Assembly: GCA_045636925.1 (NCBI GenBank) | Contig: JAZTYK010000002.1 | Coordinates: forward strand, 1-64,000 | From: JAZTYK01 sp045636925 | GTDB taxonomy: Bacteria > Bacillota > Clostridia > Oscillospirales > Butyricicoccaceae | DNA length: 64,000 nt | Direction: 5' to 3' | Shown: positions 50,823 to 59,867 of the stretch, in pieces | How the letters are laid out: the number at the start of each line of letters is the position of its first letter | How positions within the stretch are numbered: the stretch's first letter is position 1 | Translations under genes and position numbers: made by a program | The notes under the pieces: generated by a model | The model's database searches: none | Seen by the model: the letters and a program-made list of their open reading frames with translations, nothing else | Told to the model about the DNA's origin: nothing

Positions 50823-52523
50823 TTATTCTTCGTGATGCTTGCCGTAGTGGACATGCAGCAGCTCGTGCTCGCGGCCCTGAATGACCTCGTCATAGATCAT
50901 CTGCAGGGTGGGGTTCTCATCAGAAGACTTGATCTGGCTGATGCGATCGTTGCGATACAGGATCTCGCTGCGGGCATTCTTCTCTTCCTTGGTGCCCCAA
51001 GGCTGACCGGCACCGGCAATACAGCCTCTGGGACATGCCATGACCTCGATCAGGTCATACTGCACTTCGCCGGCCTTCAGCTTGCGGATCAGTGCATCGG
51101 CATTGCCCAGACCGCTGACCACGGCAATGCGCAGGGTCAGGTCGCCAACGGGATACTCGATCTCCTTGACGCCCTCCAGACCACGGACACCGGACAAAGC
51201 GATGATCTGACGGGTGGTAACGCTCTTCTCCTGCTCCACATAACGCAGGACTGCCTCGGTAACGCCGCCGGTGACGCCAAAGATAACGCCGGCGCCGCTC
51301 ATCATACCAAAGGGCTTGGAGGAGGTTTCGGGCAGCAGGGTATCCATATTCAGGCCGCTTTCGTGGATCATCTGCACCAGTTCCTGGGTGGTGATGACCA
51401 AGTCAATGGTATCACTGCCGTCGGGACGCTTGAACTCGGGACGAATGGCCTCGTACTTCTTGGCGGTACAGGGCATGACAGCAATGCTGACGATCTTCTT
51501 GGGCTCATCCTTGTAGTATTCCTTCAGCACAGAGCCAAACATCTGCATGGGGCTGCGGCAGGTAGAGATGTTCTCCAGCAGTTCGGGATATTTCTTCTCA
51601 GCGAACTGGATCCATGCGGGGCAGCAGGAAGTGAACAGAGGCAGCTTGCCGCCGTTCTGCAGGCGATCCAGGAATTCATGGGCTTCTTCCAGCACGGTCA
51701 GGTCGGCACCGGTGGTGGTGTCAAAGACCTCGTCAAAGCCCATGCGGCGCATGGCGGCAAACAGCAGACCCTTTGCCAGCGCACCGTCTTCCAGACCCAG
51801 CGCCTTGGCAACGCCGGCACGGACGGCGGGAGCCATCTGCACCACAGTCTTGACACCCGGATCATAAATGGCGGCCCAGGTGCGGTCTACGTTCTTCTGC
51901 ACCACGATGGCGCCGGTGGGACAGACGGCGGCACACTGGCCGCAGCCAACGCACACGGAGTCTGCGATGGGGATACCGAAAGCGGTACCGACTTCCATCT
52001 TGCTGCCGCGGTGGACAAAGGAAATGGCGCCAACCTTCTGGGTCTCGTTGCACATACGGACGCAGTCACCGCAAAGGATGCACTTGCTCTTGTCGATGGC
52101 GATGGACACAGAGGACTCGTCGTGCTTGGGTTCGGTCATGCTGTTGGGGAAACGCACGCCCTCGATATAGAAGCGGCGGGCAATCTCTTTCAGCTTGCAA
52201 TCGTCACCCTTTTCGCAGGTGGTGCAGTCACGGCAGTGATTGGCCAGCATCAGCTCCAGAATGTTCTTGCGGTACTTACGCAGACGGGCAGTGTTGGTAA
52301 AGACCTTCATGCCGGCCTTGGGCGGAGTGGAGCAGGCGGCGTGCATGCCGCCACGGTCATCCTCTACCATGCACATACGGCAGGCACCGTAGACAGACAG
52401 CTCGGAATAGTAGCAGAAGGTAGGCATCTCGATGCCCGCCTTGCGGGTCATGTCCAGGATATTCTTTTCATTTTCGATGACGACGGGGATGTCGTCGATG
52501 TACATAAAGTTATTCGTACGCAT
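50823..52523 (-). CDS. hydA: [FeFe] hydrogenase catalytic subunit
   Basis: The 566-residue enzyme reduces protons to H2 or oxidises H2. A plant-type 2Fe-2S domain (Cys37, 48, 51, 64) is followed by a His-ligated 4Fe-4S cluster (His96, Cys100, 103, 109) and two 4Fe-4S clusters (Cys148/151/154/158 and Cys191/194/197/201). The H-cluster domain has TSCCPAW (Cys300), MPCTAKKYE (Cys352) and MACPRGCIAGAGQP, the last with Ala in place of the common second Gly. It is coupled to NuoF- and NuoE-like subunits upstream, as in electron-bifurcating trimeric hydrogenases. Maturases HydE, HydF and HydG are not in this window. Confidence 0.96.
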   Translation of the reverse strand: MRTNNFMYIDDIPVVIENEKNILDMTRKAGIEMPTFCYYSELSVYGACRMCMVEDDRGGMHAACSTPPKAGMKVFTNTARLRKYRKNILELMLANHCRDCTTCEKGDDCKLKEIARRFYIEGVRFPNSMTEPKHDESSVSIAIDKSKCILCGDCVRMCNETQKVGAISFVHRGSKMEVGTAFGIPIADSVCVGCGQCAAVCPTGAIVVQKNVDRTWAAIYDPGVKTVVQMAPAVRAGVAKALGLEDGALAKGLLFAAMRRMGFDEVFDTTTGADLTVLEEAHEFLDRLQNGGKLPLFTSCCPAWIQFAEKKYPELLENISTCRSPMQMFGSVLKEYYKDEPKKIVSIAVMPCTAKKYEAIRPEFKRPDGSDTIDLVITTQELVQMIHESGLNMDTLLPETSSKPFGMMSGAGVIFGVTGGVTEAVLRYVEQEKSVTTRQIIALSGVRGLEGVKEIEYPVGDLTLRIAVVSGLGNADALIRKLKAGEVQYDLIEVMACPRGCIAGAGQPWGTKEEKNARSEILYRNDRISQIKSSDENPTLQMIYDEVIQGREHELLHVHYGKHHEE

Positions 52524-52526
52524 CTC

Positions 52527-54404
52527 TTAGACCTCCTCGTAAATGGCACCGAACTTGCAGTTGGAGATGCAGACGCCGCAGCGGATACACTTATCCAGGT
52601 CGATGGAATAAGGACTACGCAGCTTGCCGCTGATGGCGCTGACGGGACAGTTGAGGGAGCACAGGCTGCAGCCCTTGCACTTTTCGGCATCGATGACCAG
52701 GCGCTTCAGCTTCTGGCACTGGTTGGCGGGGCAGCGCTTGTCATAGATATGAGACTCGTACTCCTTGCGGAAGTACTTCAGGGTGCTGATCACGGGGCCG
52801 GCAGCCGTCTTGCCCAGACCGCACAGAGCGGTGGCGGAGATGGTGTCGGACAGTTCTTCCAGCAGTTCGATATCGCCGGGCTTGCCCTGGCCGTCTACGA
52901 TGCGCTCCAGAATCTCCAGCATGCGCTTGGTGCCTTCGCGGCAGGGTACGCACTTACCGCAGGATTCGTTCTGGGTAAAGTTCATAAAGAAGCGGGCAAC
53001 TTCTACCATACAGGTATCTTCGTCCATGACAACCAGACCGCCGGAACCGATGATGGCGCCCACCTTCTTCAGAGAGTCAAAGTCCAGAGGCATATCCAGA
53101 TGCTCTTCGGTCAGACAACCGCCGGAGGGGCCGCCGATCTGCACGGCCTTGAACTTTTTACCGTCACGGATGCCGCCGCCGATGTCAAAGATGATCTCGC
53201 GCAGGGTGGTGCCCATGGGGACCTCGATGAGGCCGGTGTTCACCACGTTGCCGGTCAGCGCAAAGGCCTTGGTGCCGGGGCTCTTTTCCGTGCCGATGCC
53301 ACGATACCACTTGCCGCCGCGGCGGATGATGTCTGCCACGTTGGCAAAGGTTTCTACGTTGTTCAGTACGGTGGGCTTGTCGAACAGACCATGCTCTACC
53401 GTGCGGGGAGGCTTAACACGAGGCATGCCGCGCTTGCCCTCGATGGATGCGGTCAGGGCACTGCCCTCGCCGCAGACGAAGGCGCCGGCGCCGCGGTTGA
53501 TGTGAATGCGGAAGCAGAACTCGGTGCCCAGAATGTTGTCGCCCAACAGACCCAGTTCTTCGGCCTGGGCGATGGCGGTGCGCAGACGGGAAACGGCCAG
53601 AGGATACTCGGCACGGACGTAGATGTAGCCTTCGGTGGCGCCGCAGGCAACACCGGCGATCATCATACCTTCCAGCATCTTATGGGGATCACCTTCCATG
53701 ACGGAGCGATCCATGAAGGCGCCGGGGTCACCCTCGTCACCGTTACAGACGATGTACTTGGGGGTAGCCTTTTGACGGGCAACCTGACTCCATTTGGTGC
53801 CGGCGGGGAAACCGCCGCCGCCGCGGCCACGAAGGCCGGCCTCGGTGATTTCATTCACGATATCCTCGGGCTGCATATCAAACAGTGCCATTTCGAAGGC
53901 AGAGTAGCCGCCGATGGACAGGTATTCCTGAATGGAGGTGGCGTCGATATGGCCGCAGTGCTCCAGCACCAGACGGTTTTGACGCTTATAGAAGGGCACA
54001 TCCTCCTGACGCTTGTACATCTCGCCGTCACGGCAGTAGCCCAAGCGATCCACATACTCACCGTTCACGATGGTGGTCTGAACGATTTCTTCTACATCTT
54101 CCAGCTTGACCTTGGTGTACAGCCAGCCCTGGGGCTCGATGCGCATCAGGGGGCCCATTTCGCAGAAGCCATGGCAACCGGACTTTTTCATGCCAACGGT
54201 ATCATGATCGGCATGCATATCCAAAGATACTTCGCAGGGAATGCCCAGTTCTTCCAGCCGAGCCTTCATGGCGTCGTAGATCTCCAGAGAACCGCCAGCT
54301 ACACAACCGGTACCGGCGCAAATCAGCACCTTGCGGGTCTCGCGCTTGGCCGCAGCCATGCTTGCCTGACGCAGGGTGATCAGTTCTTTTCTATTCTTCA
54401 GCAT
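52527..54404 (-). CDS. hydB: NuoF-like flavoprotein subunit of bifurcating hydrogenase
   Basis: The 625-residue subunit carries an N-terminal thioredoxin-like 2Fe-2S domain (CAGTGCVAGG, then CHGFCEMGP). The NADH- and FMN-binding NuoF core contains GRGGGGFPAGTKW, GDEGDPGAFMDR and EYPLA. An SLBB fold follows, then the ESCGKCVPCREG 4Fe-4S site, and a C-terminal ferredoxin domain with two CxxCxxC clusters. It exchanges electrons between NAD(H), ferredoxin and the hydrogenase subunit. It overlaps hydC by 7 bp and lies 3 bp before hydA. Confidence 0.95.
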   Translation of the reverse strand: MLKNRKELITLRQASMAAAKRETRKVLICAGTGCVAGGSLEIYDAMKARLEELGIPCEVSLDMHADHDTVGMKKSGCHGFCEMGPLMRIEPQGWLYTKVKLEDVEEIVQTTIVNGEYVDRLGYCRDGEMYKRQEDVPFYKRQNRLVLEHCGHIDATSIQEYLSIGGYSAFEMALFDMQPEDIVNEITEAGLRGRGGGGFPAGTKWSQVARQKATPKYIVCNGDEGDPGAFMDRSVMEGDPHKMLEGMMIAGVACGATEGYIYVRAEYPLAVSRLRTAIAQAEELGLLGDNILGTEFCFRIHINRGAGAFVCGEGSALTASIEGKRGMPRVKPPRTVEHGLFDKPTVLNNVETFANVADIIRRGGKWYRGIGTEKSPGTKAFALTGNVVNTGLIEVPMGTTLREIIFDIGGGIRDGKKFKAVQIGGPSGGCLTEEHLDMPLDFDSLKKVGAIIGSGGLVVMDEDTCMVEVARFFMNFTQNESCGKCVPCREGTKRMLEILERIVDGQGKPGDIELLEELSDTISATALCGLGKTAAGPVISTLKYFRKEYESHIYDKRCPANQCQKLKRLVIDAEKCKGCSLCSLNCPVSAISGKLRSPYSIDLDKCIRCGVCISNCKFGAIYEEV

Positions 54405-54883
54405 ACGCCCTCTGCCTCCTTCAGTTCAGCCAGCAGTGCGCTGACCTTTTCGGGGGTCATGGCAGGATGCACCTTGCCATTGACAGTCATAGCGGGAGCC
54501 AGACCGCAGGCACCCAGACAGCTGACGGTTTCTACGGTAAACATCAGATCGTCGGTGGTAACCTTGCCATCGGCCAGACCCAGCTCGCTGCGCAGACGCT
54601 GCAGCACGGGGATGGATTTGCGCACATGGCAGGCGGTACCGTCGCAGACCTTGATAATGTACTTGCCCTTGGGTTCCAGAGAGAAGTTCTCATAGAAGGT
54701 GGCTACGCCGTAAATCTGCGCCTCAGGCAGATCCATCTGCTTGGACAGATAGGGGAAAACTTCCCGGGGCAGATAGGCATATTCTTCCTGGATTGCCTGG
54801 AGCACAGCGATCAGGCTGGACTCTTTGCGGCCAAACTCGTCCAGAATTTCTGCCGTTTTTTCATACAGAGCTTCGATGTTCAT
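54398..54883 (-). CDS. hydC: NuoE-like 2Fe-2S subunit of bifurcating hydrogenase
   Basis: The 161-residue thioredoxin-fold 2Fe-2S protein (complex I 24 kDa family) has cluster cysteines in CDGTACHVR and CLGACGLAPAM. It precedes hydB, giving the order hydC-hydB-hydA, the usual arrangement of the trimeric enzyme. I chose the ATG at 54883 (MNIEALYEKTAEIL), with GGAGGG 9 nt upstream. Confidence 0.95.
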   Translation of the reverse strand: MNIEALYEKTAEILDEFGRKESSLIAVLQAIQEEYAYLPREVFPYLSKQMDLPEAQIYGVATFYENFSLEPKGKYIIKVCDGTACHVRKSIPVLQRLRSELGLADGKVTTDDLMFTVETVSCLGACGLAPAMTVNGKVHPAMTPEKVSALLAELKEAEGVC

Positions 54884-54956
54884 TGCATATATCCCTCCGA
54901 TGCATGATATTTGAAACCGCATGTTTTAAACACATATGTGACAGATTTCTACCACC

Positions 54957-54985
54957 ATTCTAATCCAAGCACACAAAAAAGTAAA
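54957..54985 (-). promoter_or_regulatory. Promoter of the hydCBA operon
   Basis: On the minus strand, TTTACT (54985-54980) and TAGAAT (54962-54957) are 17 bp apart. A perfect CACATATGTG palindrome at 54931-54940 lies just downstream of the start point. Confidence 0.6.
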
Positions 54986-54987
54986 CA

Positions 54988-55041
54988 GGTTTTTTCAAAT
55001 CACAAAAGAATAACCGCGGTTTTTTCAATAACAAAAGAATA
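54988..55041. repeat. Two direct repeats upstream of the hydrogenase promoter
   Basis: GGTTTTTTCAAATCACAAAA-GAATA (54988-55012) and its near copy with one base fewer (55018-55041) start exactly 30 bp apart, about three helical turns. A degraded third copy (54966-54983) overlaps the -35/spacer with the same 30-bp phase. They are candidate binding sites for a regulator of hydCBA and perhaps of the divergent hydrolase. Confidence 0.7.
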
Positions 55042-55099
55042 TCTTTTCCATTTATTAGTTTTTGCCGATTTCTGCATTTTGCGGGAATCTTTGCAGGCT

Positions 55100-55127
55100 T
55101 TGCAAGCAGTCAGATTTATGATATGAT
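55100..55127 (+). promoter_or_regulatory. Promoter of the alpha/beta hydrolase gene
   Basis: TTGCAA (55100-55105) and TATGAT (55122-55127) are 16 bp apart. Confidence 0.6.
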
Positions 55128-55155
55128 ACAGACATCCTGCTGAGGAGGAAATGCC

Positions 55156-56118
55156 ATGGATTGGATTTATGCGTTTTTCGGCGTCGGATTGGGCGCTTTG
55201 CTTTTGATATTACTGGGTTCGTTTTTTGCTTTTTGCTACATTTTTCTCCGCGGCGGGCGAGACGAGGATTTCTTTTGCCGCAACCATGAGCGCCGGGGCA
55301 AGGATCTGCCGGAGGTACAGCAAATGCGGGAAAGCAGAGCCTGGTACCACGCGCAAGACCGGGAGATCTGGCACATTCGCAGCTTTGACGGCACCCGCCT
55401 GGTGGCAGATTTCCTCCCGGCACAAGAATACAGCCGCGGCACGGTGATCTTTTGCCACGGCTGGCGCAGCACCGGCCCTACTGATTTCAGCTGCGCCTTT
55501 CGGGACTACCACACCCGGGGCTTTGATTTGCTTGTGATCGATCAGCGGGGCCACCACCGCAGTGGTGGCATCTGGCTGGGCTTTGGGGTGCTGGAGGCAA
55601 AAGATGTGCAGTGCTGGGTACAGGAAGTGAATCGCCGCGGGGGCGAAAACCGGCCCATTATTCTGCACGGCATGTCCATGGGCGCTGCTACGGTGCAGTA
55701 TGCCTTGGATCTGCCTTTGCCGGACAATGTAAAGGGCGCGGTTGCCGACTGCGGATTTTCTTCGCCTTGGGAACAGCTGGCATATGTGTTGAAAACCAAG
55801 GCATTCCCGGTGCGCCCTACCCTTGTACTGCTGAACATGTGGGCACGGCTGCTGGCAGGATATTGCCTGACAGATTGCCACACGGCAGACATTATGCAGC
55901 GCAACCGCCGTCCGGTGCTTTGGCTGCACGGCCAGCGGGACAAGATGGTGCCCTGCGCCATGAGCGAACAAGCCCACGCGGCAGCGATTTGCCAAAAGTG
56001 GCTGGTGACCGTGCCGGATGCCGGACACGAGCTGGCATCCTTAGTCGCACCCGATGCCTGCAGGGAAGCCATGAATGCCTTTTTGCAGTGTTGTTTGCAG
56101 GATTGTCTGACACAGTAA
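55156..56118 (+). CDS. Membrane-anchored alpha/beta hydrolase
   Basis: The 320-residue hydrolase has one N-terminal membrane segment (about 10-30). The catalytic Ser is Ser174 in GMSMG. The probable acid is in HGQRDKMVP and the His in DAGHELAS. An HGWRSTGP oxyanion segment precedes. The family includes BAAT-like and YqkD-like proteins, with esterase or peptidase activities on unknown substrates. GAGGAGG precedes the ATG. The gene is divergent from hydCBA and shares the repeat-bearing control region. Confidence 0.85.
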   Translation: MDWIYAFFGVGLGALLLILLGSFFAFCYIFLRGGRDEDFFCRNHERRGKDLPEVQQMRESRAWYHAQDREIWHIRSFDGTRLVADFLPAQEYSRGTVIFCHGWRSTGPTDFSCAFRDYHTRGFDLLVIDQRGHHRSGGIWLGFGVLEAKDVQCWVQEVNRRGGENRPIILHGMSMGAATVQYALDLPLPDNVKGAVADCGFSSPWEQLAYVLKTKAFPVRPTLVLLNMWARLLAGYCLTDCHTADIMQRNRRPVLWLHGQRDKMVPCAMSEQAHAAAICQKWLVTVPDAGHELASLVAPDACREAMNAFLQCCLQDCLTQ

Positions 56119-56139
56119 TTCATTTGAATCAAAATGCAA

Positions 56140-56176
56140 AAGCACCCTGCGGCATTGCCGCAGGGTGCTTGTTTTG
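56140..56176. terminator. Bidirectional terminator between the hydrolase and serine hydrolase genes
   Basis: A 15-bp stem AAGCACCCTGCGGCA/TGCCGCAGGGTGCTT around a single T is flanked by GTTTTG and, on the minus strand, TTTTGCATTTT. Confidence 0.85.
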
Positions 56177-56184
56177 TTCTTGGA

Positions 56185-57630
56185 TTAGTCTTCGACGCGG
56201 GTGTAAACGCGGGTGTAGATCTGCACGCCCCAAGCCTGACCGCGACGCACCCAGAAGTGCATACGGCCCATTCTGGCACCGGTGCTGTCCTCCATCTGGA
56301 ACCAGCTGCCACCGCAATGTACCAGCTTGACGGTGGAGGCGATCATCTTCTCGCCGGTCTCGGGATGCTCGGCATACTTCTGCATCATCAGCTTGCCGTC
56401 TTCCACATAAATCTTTGCATAGACAGGCACGCCTTCGTGGCAGACATAGGTGCCCTCCAGCATCTCGGGATTCTGATACTCTTCACCGGAGGGACGCAGC
56501 CAGACATGGCGCTCTTCCAGAGGCTGACCCATGACCATGTTATACATCATCCAGCACAGGTCATCGGTATCCTGTCCGCCTTCGTTGCACAGGGCGGCGC
56601 AACCGAAGTTTTCGCCCTTCAGGAAGCCGCCGTGGGTGGAAACACCGTGCAGACCGCCGGAATGCTCGCAAATCACATGGCCCTTCCACAGGCGCTTGTT
56701 CAGACCGTAGCAGTAGTAAGCCTTTTCCTGCAGGGGGAACTGCAGGCCGGTCATCATGTCGGCAGCGGTGGCAGGGATTGCCTGGACGCCGTCGATAACG
56801 CCGTTGTTGGACAGGCACTGATAGTAACGAGCCATATCATGGGCAGTGGACTTGACGCAGGCGCAGCTGCGGAAGGGAGGCAGAATGCCCCACTTGTCGT
56901 CCACTTCGAAGGTGCCGTCTTCGTTTCTGCTCCACAGACGGGTGATATTTCCGTCAGAAGCGATGGCCTTGGCCTCGCTGCAGTCCAGATCCAGGACAGA
57001 GCGGGTCATGCCCATGGGTCCAAAGACACGGTCCTTCAGGAACTGCTCCAGGGGCACACCGGCTGCGGCGTCAAAGATGTAGCACAGCAGGGCGTAGCCT
57101 TCGTTGGAGTAGCTCATGTATTCACCGGGGCCGCCCAGCGTGGGGTATTTGCCCTCGGCAATGTAATCGATAATCTGATCGATGGTATCCATCTGATTGG
57201 GAGAAGAGGTGCGCAGGTACTTCATCTCGGGGTCTTCACGACCGGGAGTGTTCATGGCAATAGACCACTCCAGAGGCTCCATGGGGGGGATACCAGCGGT
57301 GTGGGTGGCCAGATGATGAATGGTCACATCCTGCACAGGGCTGCCGGGCATGCGGAAAGAGGGCAGATACTTGACAACGGGATCGTCAAAGGAGATCTTG
57401 CCTTCTGCGGCCAGAATGCACAGCGCCAGGGTAACGGTGCTCTTGCTCATGGAAGCAATGCCCATAACAGTATGCTCGTTGATGGGGCGCTTGTTCTCAT
57501 CGCAGTAGCCGTAGCCCTTTTCAAAAATCACGCCTTCGGGTCCACGCAGACAGACGGTCACACCGGGCAGACCTTTTTCTGCGATACGCTTTGCCAGTGC
57601 GGCATCCAATGCTTTCAAATCGTAAGCCAT
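56185..57630 (-). CDS. Beta-lactamase-family serine hydrolase with C-terminal beta domain
   Basis: The 481-residue protein has a class C beta-lactamase/PBP-like domain (1 to about 360). Catalytic S60-M-S-K63 and the Y174-S-N176 triad are present, and HSGGLHG sits in the KTG position. A C-terminal domain of about 110 residues with lipocalin-like beta structure follows, as in several D-aminopeptidases and esterases. There is no signal peptide. AGGAGG precedes the ATG. It has its own promoter but lies beside a D-aminoacylase-like operon, suggesting D-amino-acid peptides as possible substrates. Confidence 0.85.
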   Translation of the reverse strand: MAYDLKALDAALAKRIAEKGLPGVTVCLRGPEGVIFEKGYGYCDENKRPINEHTVMGIASMSKSTVTLALCILAAEGKISFDDPVVKYLPSFRMPGSPVQDVTIHHLATHTAGIPPMEPLEWSIAMNTPGREDPEMKYLRTSSPNQMDTIDQIIDYIAEGKYPTLGGPGEYMSYSNEGYALLCYIFDAAAGVPLEQFLKDRVFGPMGMTRSVLDLDCSEAKAIASDGNITRLWSRNEDGTFEVDDKWGILPPFRSCACVKSTAHDMARYYQCLSNNGVIDGVQAIPATAADMMTGLQFPLQEKAYYCYGLNKRLWKGHVICEHSGGLHGVSTHGGFLKGENFGCAALCNEGGQDTDDLCWMMYNMVMGQPLEERHVWLRPSGEEYQNPEMLEGTYVCHEGVPVYAKIYVEDGKLMMQKYAEHPETGEKMIASTVKLVHCGGSWFQMEDSTGARMGRMHFWVRRGQAWGVQIYTRVYTRVED

Positions 57631-57675
57631 AATTTTATTCCTCCTATGTTACGGCAAGGATTGACATACAGTTAC

Positions 57676-57704
57676 ATTATACGACAGGATTTTTCCCTTG
57701 ACAA
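57676..57704 (-). promoter_or_regulatory. Promoter of the serine hydrolase gene
   Basis: On the minus strand, TTGTCA (57704-57699) and TATAAT (57681-57676) are 17 bp apart. Confidence 0.8.
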
Positions 57705-57710
57705 TACCAA

Positions 57711-57744
57711 AAACGAAAAGAAAGCAGCCCCTTCGGGCTGCTTT
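57711..57744 (-). terminator. Terminator of the amidohydrolase-MATE-hydrolase operon
   Basis: Stem AAAGCAGCCC/GGGCTGCTTT with a 4-nt loop is followed on the minus strand by CTTTTCG. Confidence 0.75.
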
Positions 57745-57762
57745 CGATGATCATTTTACATA

Positions 57763-58467
57763 TTAACCAAAGGTTTTGGCAAAATCCGCATCAATCTTTC
57801 CTGTGTCTTGTTTCCCTTGCTGTACCTCGGGCAGGCGCCGCTTGTGCGCCAGCAGCCAGTCGCAGACACGCTGGTCACGGTAGGTATCGCTCCAGCTGTC
57901 GTGCTGATAGTTGGGATAAATGGTCAGACGGGCGCTGCAGCCGGCCTTGACGGCGCATTCCACCATCTTTTCGCTTTCCCGGCACAGTACGGCCTGATCC
58001 AGCGCGCCGTGGAAGGCCCACACGCCGATATCACGCAGGCGCTGGGCATTCCAATACATACCGCCGCCACAGATGGGCACGATGGCGGCAAACCAGTCGG
58101 GACGGCTCATGGCCAGCTGCCACACGCCGTAGCCGCCCATGCTGTTGCCCATCAGATAAACTCTGGCGGGATCCACACCGGGCAGATGGCGCAGGTGGTC
58201 TACCAGGCGGTAGGTCTGCTCCATGATGTCGAACCAGCTGTCACCGAAGCACTGGGGGGCGCACACCAGCCAGCGGTTGTTGCGCCAGGCGTTGTCGGGA
58301 CGGAAAAAGGCGCTGAGGCGCAGATGCTCGTTAATGTCTGTGCCTCTTGTGCCGGAGCCATGGAGGAAGACAAACAGCGGGCAGGGGTCTTCGGGAGAAA
58401 AATCCTCGGGGAAGAATGCGGCATATTGGAAGTTTTCAAAAGAACAGATCTGCTGTTTCAGTTCCAT
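57763..58467 (-). CDS. Alpha/beta hydrolase (dienelactone hydrolase / PHB depolymerase-like esterase)
   Basis: The 234-residue cytoplasmic hydrolase has catalytic Ser109 in GNSMGG, oxyanion segment FLHGSGTRG, a CAPQ segment, and the probable Asp in AFHGALDQ. The His is in YQHDSW. This architecture is shared with small carboxylesterases and acyl-peptide hydrolase-like proteins. Substrate unknown. It starts 12 bp after the MATE gene and ends the operon. Confidence 0.83.
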   Translation of the reverse strand: MELKQQICSFENFQYAAFFPEDFSPEDPCPLFVFLHGSGTRGTDINEHLRLSAFFRPDNAWRNNRWLVCAPQCFGDSWFDIMEQTYRLVDHLRHLPGVDPARVYLMGNSMGGYGVWQLAMSRPDWFAAIVPICGGGMYWNAQRLRDIGVWAFHGALDQAVLCRESEKMVECAVKAGCSARLTIYPNYQHDSWSDTYRDQRVCDWLLAHKRRLPEVQQGKQDTGKIDADFAKTFG

Positions 58468-58479
58468 AGGGTTCTCTCC

Positions 58480-59847
58480 TTATCCTTTTGCGTGTCCTAC
58501 ACCGTGAACTGCCTTGATCCACAGGTTGCTGCGGAAGCGGCCGATGCACCAGATGGCCTTGATGATCTGATCCAGCTTGAGGCAGACATAAATCCAGAAG
58601 GCCGGCAGATGCAGTACCAGACCGGCGATGGCGCCCACGGGAATGCTGACGATCCACAAAAACAGAATATCTGCCACCATCAGGAACTTGGTATCGCCGC
58701 CGCCGCGCATGACACCCTTGGTGAGGATGCTGTTCATGCTTTGGAAGATGACGATAAGGCCGATGGCCAGCATCAACTCCTGGGCAATGGCTTTTGTTTC
58801 GGCGGTAATGTTATAGAAGCTGATGATCAGCGGGCTGATAAGCATGATAAATCCGCCAGCCAACAGACCGATGCCGGTACCCAACGCCAAAAAGGTGTTG
58901 CCCTCGGTCTTGGCGCGCTGAATGTCGCCTTCGCCCAGTGTGTGGCCGATGACCATGCAGCTGCACTGGCTGATACCCGAAATAAAGACGGTGGACAGCT
59001 GCTGGGTGACCGTGGTGATGGCATTGGCCGAAACAAAGTTGCTGCCGATGTGGCCCATGACGATGGCTACGGCGCTGTTGCCCAGACCCAGCAGGGTATC
59101 GCTTACCAGCACGGGGATGCTGACCCGCAGGTATTCCCGCAGCATATCGCTGCATTTGCCCAGCAGGTCACGGATGCGATAGCCGATCTTTTTGTCCACA
59201 AAGAACACATAGCCGTCGATCATGATAAACTCGAAGGCACGTGCGATCAAAGTACCCAGCGCGGCGCCGGCAACACCCATGGCGGGCGCGCCGAACTTGC
59301 CGAAAATGAAGGTATAGTTGGCACCGATGTTGACAAAAAAGGCAATGATGCTGGTGAGCAGCGGCAGCCAAGCCTGACCCACACTGCGCAGTACGATGGT
59401 CATGGTCAGCGACATGCCCAACAGCCAGTAAGAGACCACCGACCAATTGAAATACTTGGTGCCGGCCTGGATGATATCGGCTTCGGGGGAGTAAATGCTC
59501 ATGACAAACTCGGGGGCAACGGCGGTGACCAACGCAAAGGCGGTGGCCAGTGCAATGCAGATGCGCAGCATGATGGTGATGGTCTTTTTCAGGCTCACCA
59601 GATCCTTCATGCCCCAGAAGCGGGCAGTAAGTACCGATGCACCCATGCCCAGACCCATACAGCAGATGTGATAAATGTTGATAAACTGGTTGGCCAATGA
59701 GGTGGCGCTGAGGGCAACCTCGCCCAAGTCACCCACCATGATGGTGTCCATAATATTGACACCGATGGTAATAAGACTTTGCGCCGCAATGGGCAGGGCA
59801 ATGCCTGCTGCCTTGATGTAAAATGCTTTTTCTTTTACAATGTTCAT
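58480..59847 (-). CDS. MATE-family efflux transporter
   Basis: The 455-residue protein has about 12 membrane helices in two MatE halves. PIAAQSLITIGVNIMDTIMVG opens the first, and the second starts near SIPVLVSDTLLGLGNS. MATE pumps export drugs, toxins or metabolites using Na+ or H+ gradients. It is sandwiched between an N-acyl-D-amino-acid deacylase-like gene (20 bp upstream) and an esterase gene. The transported compound may be a product or substrate of these enzymes. Confidence 0.9.
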   Translation of the reverse strand: MNIVKEKAFYIKAAGIALPIAAQSLITIGVNIMDTIMVGDLGEVALSATSLANQFINIYHICCMGLGMGASVLTARFWGMKDLVSLKKTITIMLRICIALATAFALVTAVAPEFVMSIYSPEADIIQAGTKYFNWSVVSYWLLGMSLTMTIVLRSVGQAWLPLLTSIIAFFVNIGANYTFIFGKFGAPAMGVAGAALGTLIARAFEFIMIDGYVFFVDKKIGYRIRDLLGKCSDMLREYLRVSIPVLVSDTLLGLGNSAVAIVMGHIGSNFVSANAITTVTQQLSTVFISGISQCSCMVIGHTLGEGDIQRAKTEGNTFLALGTGIGLLAGGFIMLISPLIISFYNITAETKAIAQELMLAIGLIVIFQSMNSILTKGVMRGGGDTKFLMVADILFLWIVSIPVGAIAGLVLHLPAFWIYVCLKLDQIIKAIWCIGRFRSNLWIKAVHGVGHAKG

Positions 59848-59867
59848 GCAGTTTGCCCCTCACGGAC

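Noticed and set aside
50817..54695. 1292-codon plus-strand open frame
   Set aside because: It is antisense to hydA, hydB and hydC, whose cluster motifs are intact, and shows no recognisable domain.
54931..54940. CACATATGTG palindrome as a CRP/FNR site
   Set aside because: It lacks the TGTGA-N6-TCACA spacing and is only 10 bp long; it could be chance in an AT-rich leader.
54988..55041. CRISPR or mobile-element repeat
   Set aside because: Only two good copies with a 5-bp gap between them, no spacers of regular size, no cas genes or transposase; a promoter-proximal operator pair fits better.
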